NCBI RefSeq assembly: GCF_910592395.1
Contig: NC_088320.1
Span: forward strand, 8,186,001-8,246,000
Reading direction: 5' to 3'
Origin: Lineus longissimus
Taxonomy: Eukaryota; Nemertea; Pilidiophora; Heteronemertea; Lineidae
Length of the DNA: 60,000 bases
Shown: piece after piece, positions 55,929 to 60,000 of the stretch
Layout: every line of letters starts with the position of its first letter
Position numbering within the stretch: position 1 is the first letter of the stretch
Position numbers and translations under genes: made by a program
The notes under the pieces: generated by a model
Databases searched by the model: none
Seen by the model: the letters and a program-made list of their open reading frames with translations, nothing else
What the model was told of the DNA's origin: nothing

Positions 55929-57560
55929 GCGTTTTTCTGTTCAAGACCACGTGTTTGACCTCCAATAAAGCAAGGATGACATGACATAACAATGTATGTT
56001 GGTTGCCAGTGGTACTATCACAAAATGTCCACGTTTCTTCGTGGCGACATGTATATCATGCAGAAATATATGATCACGATTGCGAAGATTGAAAAAGGAT
56101 TCAATTAAACGTGCAGTGCTTTCGCAAGCTCTCATTGATACTTCCTGGCCTATTGACTTTCTAGGGTGAGGTGGGAAAGCCTGCAGTGAGGGTAGGTGAT
56201 AAAGTATGGAATTAGTGAAACCTTGGAAACACTGATAAACCTTGGAAACACTCCTTAAAATGCATAAAATTATGAAATAATGCCATTCGAACCTAACGTG
56301 GTTACGAATCAACATTTGGAGCTTATTCTTACATGATCAGATCGGAATTTTATGGTAATTTAGAAATCTGTCGCATATCCGATTCAATAGTCTATATTTT
56401 AGAACAACCCAGTTGTACCTCGCCTCCAGTGTACAGTACTGATCTCCCTAATATGGGAAGACACGCCCACCACACACCCATAATATGGACCAATACCATC
56501 CATGCAATGTAATTCAGGTTATCGCATCCGATCCGTGCGTACAGACAGCGTACAGGTCATGAGGTGCATCATCAGCCATGCTGCCATGGCCATGGCCATG
56601 TCTTGCTTTTCGATCAGACAAGTTGCTTGGGAAGTTGGGGGCCTGTCATGCATTATGCATGGATAAGGTTGACGACTATGTCTAGGCCTAATTGTCTATG
56701 ATTGACTGATATTTTATAACAAACGATGAATAAAAGAAGCCTAGTCATGTATGTTTATTACCGAAGTTTGCGGACGAAAATTTCCTTCGCCGTGAGCGAT
56801 TTCTTACATCTTCCAGTACGCATCGAGGGATGCAGAGATCTTTGTGACGTCACCAGTTCTAAGCGGTTTTTTTATTCACGTGTGTGTTTGTCCTATGATC
56901 TCGTCCATCTAGTACCGAGCATGATACTTTATCGTCTATGGAATACAAAACAATCATAAAAACTAATTTTTGCTTCCATTGAAGAGAAATAAAATATTTT
57001 AACGACCACAGCGCATTGCCAATTGATGACGTCATCCTCCACATTAAAAATGTTGGCTTCTGAACTAACTGGCAAATTGCTATCAATAAAGTCAGCTGGG
57101 ACGAGACTGTCAGTTGGGAGGGTATAAATCGTGGAAGGAACGCACCCGATTTCCCGCGCTATTTGCACAGTGATTCCATGGTTTACATTGAATATTACAA
57201 GGTTTATCAGTGTTTCCAAGGTTTCACTAATTCCATACTTTATCAACTACCTGCAGTGAGAGGTAAATATAACGTTGACAGCTCCTGTCACGTTATTATT
57301 CGTATTTACCTATGTCACTTACGTCAATGTTCATGCCGGTCATTCTCACGACTCGATATGGCTTTTCAGTTGCTTATTGTTTACTGTCCAATCACCTTCA
57401 TTGATCTACACCTGGTCCTGAGTCCTTGAAGTGTTCTACAATAAGTCCACTTGTTCTCCATCAGGGCGAATGTCCGCTTGGTGATGTCACCACTGCATTA
57501 ACCCCCTGTCTGGGAAAGTATGTAGCGGTGGGATTATTCCTACTAGTAGGCCAAGCGAGT
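55929..57560. other. Spacer with a long-range inverted repeat and no assigned exon
   Basis: 56196-56248 and 57198-57250 are inverted copies (TAAAGTATGGAATTAGTGAAACC..GGAAACACTGATAAACC). Between them lie two perfect CREs and a GGTATAAATC box at about 57120 on the plus strand. Minus-strand open frames here (57246-56929 and 56315-55941) have no recognisable domain. The arms could be TIRs of a ~1-kb element. Confidence 0.4.
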
Positions 57561-57565
57561 GGGAA

Positions 57566-57640
57566 GTTCCCTAGCTTAGTTGGTAGAGTGATGGCCTTGA
57601 CACCCCAGAGAGGTCACGGTTCAATCCCCGGCATGGCCTA
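57566..57640 (+). other. tRNA-derived SINE-like segment
   Basis: TAGCTTAGTTGGTAGAGTG is a good A box and GGTTCAATCCCC a good B box, about 35 bases apart, followed by a T-rich stretch (TTTTTTTT at 57644). The acceptor and T stems do not pair, so it is a tRNA-derived retroposon, not a tRNA gene. Confidence 0.6.
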
Positions 57641-57825
57641 GGTTTTTTTTCTCTGTTATATTAGGCCTAACGTGGTAAAAGGGTACTATCCAGATTCTGG
57701 ACGTTTGTTTGGATGATAAATAACCATTTGTACCTCAGATGAGCCCGGTTGTGAGGACACTACGTTCCCGGACAGGCGAGTATGTAGTGATGTCATAATT
57801 CCTACAGCTCAAGCGAGAGGGAAAT

Positions 57826-57991
57826 TACCTTCTTCTCGAAGCCAGTCAGTTTTCTCATCATCCACAAGTACTGCAGCTTCACCGGGCACTGGACATTTTG
57901 GGATCCTATAATCATAGAGGATGTGTCGATCATTCCTTTCATAAAGAGCTTTAGTGCTTTGCACTACGTATTTACTAATTATAGTCAACAA
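57826..57991 (-). CDS. Possible internal exon, unknown protein
   Basis: The minus strand reads RHILYDYRIPKCPVPGEAAV and LVDDEKTDWLREE, then a GTAATT donor. It looks coding in composition but has no recognised family, and its acceptor is uncertain. It may belong to a gene running leftward, possibly unrelated to the peptide exon. Confidence 0.25.
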
Positions 57992-58261
57992 TTCCGGCTA
58001 GGCCTGCAACTTATCAAATCCCTGAATCATATCGGGTGATCTAAAATACGCCCCATTTAAAAGTCTGATTAAGCAGTCAGTTTTGCATCAATAGCTTTGA
58101 AATTCAGCCCTGATCTAGCATCGGATATCTCAAGTAAGCTAATAAAATTTGCTAGGCCCTATCTTACTTGTACGGTACTGATGTCAAGAATGCAAGTCCA
58201 AAAATGCAATATCAGTGGATATGGAAAACTGCCTTATTTGAGCAGCCATTCAACGTAGTTA

Positions 58262-58600
58262 ACTTTTTGGCTCAACGTAGGGGAGTCATACCGTCGTCGT
58301 CGTCGTCATCGTCGTCTGTATCCTGTTTCAAAAACAGTGGCATGGTTCTTAAACGATAGGACTATGAACTTGAAACTTTGTACACCGGGCCCCCAGGTCA
58401 GGTGACACTGAATTTCGGTCGGATCTGATTTTTAACTTGGCCACCAGGAGGCCAAAAGTGGAAAGCTAAGACGTGTGATATCTCTGTTTTAAGTGAGTCG
58501 TTTTCGATAAAATTATTTTGGTATGTTCTAGCAAGGCTACATCACATATCATACGGGTTTTTGATTTGACTTACATTTAATTTTCGTTTGTGATTCACAG
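58262..58600 (-). mobile_element. Reversed fragment of the 23640-type tandem-core element
   Basis: Starts CTCAACGTAGGGGAGT, then a (CGT)n run and GTATCCTGTTTCAAAAACAG, the reverse of the 3' end at 24280-24353. It continues into CCACCAGGAGGCCAAAAGTG. Only the 3' half is present. Confidence 0.8.
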
Positions 58601-59040
58601 TTACTGGACACTTTAAAAATGGTATTCAATCAATTCGTGGGAAATAGTATGTGATGACGACAGAGTAAACTTTGAACAAATTTAAAAACAATAGTTTCAT
58701 GTCACTGAGATCTTGGATCAACAAGCAAACATTGTCTACAAGCAAACATTTACAAACACTCATTGCTTAACACTCAATCAAACCCTGCACATCAAACATA
58801 ATGCAGGTTGCCTTATGTGACGTTCAATACCTTATCAGTCCTGTAGACTATGCTCAGTCTTGTAGAATCTAGTCAGTTGTTTTGTCAGGTTTTAGTCTCG
58901 TCGACAGACGCTTTAGAGTGTGGTACAACATGGGCGACATGTGAATCGGACTGCAGCAGTCGGCTGCCCTGTCACCTCCTATTCTAGATAAGTATCAGCA
59001 AGTTTCACAAAAAAAGGAAAAATTCAAAATCAGACTGAAT
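58601..59040. other. Spacer
   Basis: Nothing recognised. Confidence 0.4.
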
Positions 59041-60000
59041 TGTGACCCGTCACAGCAAAACCAGTCGCATGTCGCACATTAGATGAGCCTAAATGACACC
59101 AGGAGATAATAGAAGAAATTGATGTGCTCATATTTCACAAAAGGCAGACAACAGTGAAATGAAGAAATAGTCCGTCTCGATCAACCTGTCAAGCTCAGAG
59201 CGATATGCGCCTGGTTTTGCTGTGACGGGTCACATATGCGTCAACCTTTTCATAAACCACGGGCGTGTGCCGAAGTGTGTCAAATAATGATTTATTATGT
59301 AAAATTTTGCTCTGAACCAATAGGACCTTGCAATCCAGACTGATCACAACGTCCACCCGCCCCCGCCAAGAAATTTTACTTTTTATAACTTACTGTGACG
59401 ACTTTCAATCCTTAAATGTATATATACGAGAAAATCTCAAATTCGCGGGATAGTGATAAACGCAATACACCCTTTTTCAAAGAGATCACTCGTTCAGTCG
59501 TTCAAAATGCGCTTTGAAACAATATCATCATAGCTTTAAGCCTGTACATTCTGGTTTAAGTTCAGCTACATGAAGAAGCATCACATGTCCAAGCTGCATG
59601 TTTGAATTTCAGAACAAGCATCCATATTTCGCCATTTCTCTAATCCAGCTATTAAGTTACCAATTTATTCCTTGGTGGAGAGAAGCATGGTTATCAGTGC
59701 CTTGCTAAAGGACAGAAAGATGAAAGAGTAGTGAACCAGATTTGGGGTCGAACTCACGACTGTGGTAGGCACTCTTTGAACCTGCGCCACCCTTCTTCAT
59801 TTCGTCTTAGCGAGTCAAAGAAAAGAGCGAATAATGGAAGACTGGGGGCAAAACAGCAGACGTTGCTTTCACAGTTTGAAGAGAGCGCAAGCATGGTGGG
59901 AAGGGTGCAAAATGCACACGGGCCGGTCCCATGTCGTCATTTTACAGCCGGTGAGTGAATCAGCGAGATGGACACCTATTCCACAGTCATTGGTAGATGA
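59041..60000 (+). repeat. Segmental duplication, copy 2, cut by the window end
   Basis: It begins with the MITE (59041-59233) and follows 43917-44870 closely to the last base. The last bases correspond to about 44870, some 58 bases before the CRE of the first secreted-peptide gene. Confidence 0.9.

Noticed and set aside
56530-56592. Signal-peptide exon for the cysteine-rich peptide (minus-strand run starting MAMAMAAWLMMHLM)
   Set aside because: No convincing phase-2 donor follows, and the core is Met-rich and short.
57566-57640. Functional tRNA gene
   Set aside because: A and B boxes are good but acceptor and T stems do not pair.

Overview
The window is AT-rich nuclear DNA of an invertebrate animal, most likely marine. 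Coding segments are short and split by GT..AG introns. The families present (THAP, MADF, DUF4806-like, PIF/Harbinger, N-RAG-TP-like, DD82E, CR1/L2-like LINEs, a class A GPCR relic, pearl/HINE-like tandem-core repeats) fit a lophotrochozoan or a non-vertebrate deuterostome. I cannot name the species. There is no CRISPR array, operon or bacterial gene.

0-9 kb. A broken RAG1-N-terminus-like gene of the N-RAG-TP transposon type (281-2562) is followed by an almost complete PIF/Harbinger transposon (3316-8126). The transposon has TAA target duplications, ~280-bp terminal inverted repeats (TIRs) and two convergent, interdigitated genes: an intact MADF/BESS-like accessory protein and a DDE transposase with one frameshift.

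9-24 kb. A DUF4806-like gene is broken by a 4-bp duplication. A THAP first exon follows, then a DD82E (Sailor-type) transposase split by a ~1.8-kb tandem-core repeat element. Next comes a decayed ZSWIM-like gene carrying a LINE fragment in an intron, then tandem duplications and a second tandem-core element.

24.5-29 kb. A single-exon, 668-codon minus-strand gene with a PD-(D/E)XK nuclease-like C-terminus is the longest open frame here. A ~70-bp tandem array lies upstream of it and repeats its own splice-acceptor/start-codon junction. The array is split by two mobile elements.

29-44 kb. This is mainly mobile-element wreckage: inverted-repeat elements, LINE 3' ends, an element built of short palindromes, a GPCR pseudogene and one orphan first exon at 42.2 kb.

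44-60 kb. A five-exon gene for a small secreted, probably processed and amidated peptide spans 44.97-51.47 kb behind a CRE/TATA promoter. On the opposite strand at 55.6 kb is the terminal exon of a cysteine-rich secreted peptide with its own dibasic site and poly(A) signal. Seven perfect CRE octamers lie between 44.9 and 57.1 kb. The DNA just upstream of the first peptide gene recurs at 59.04-60.0 kb, so a paralogue may start just past the window end.
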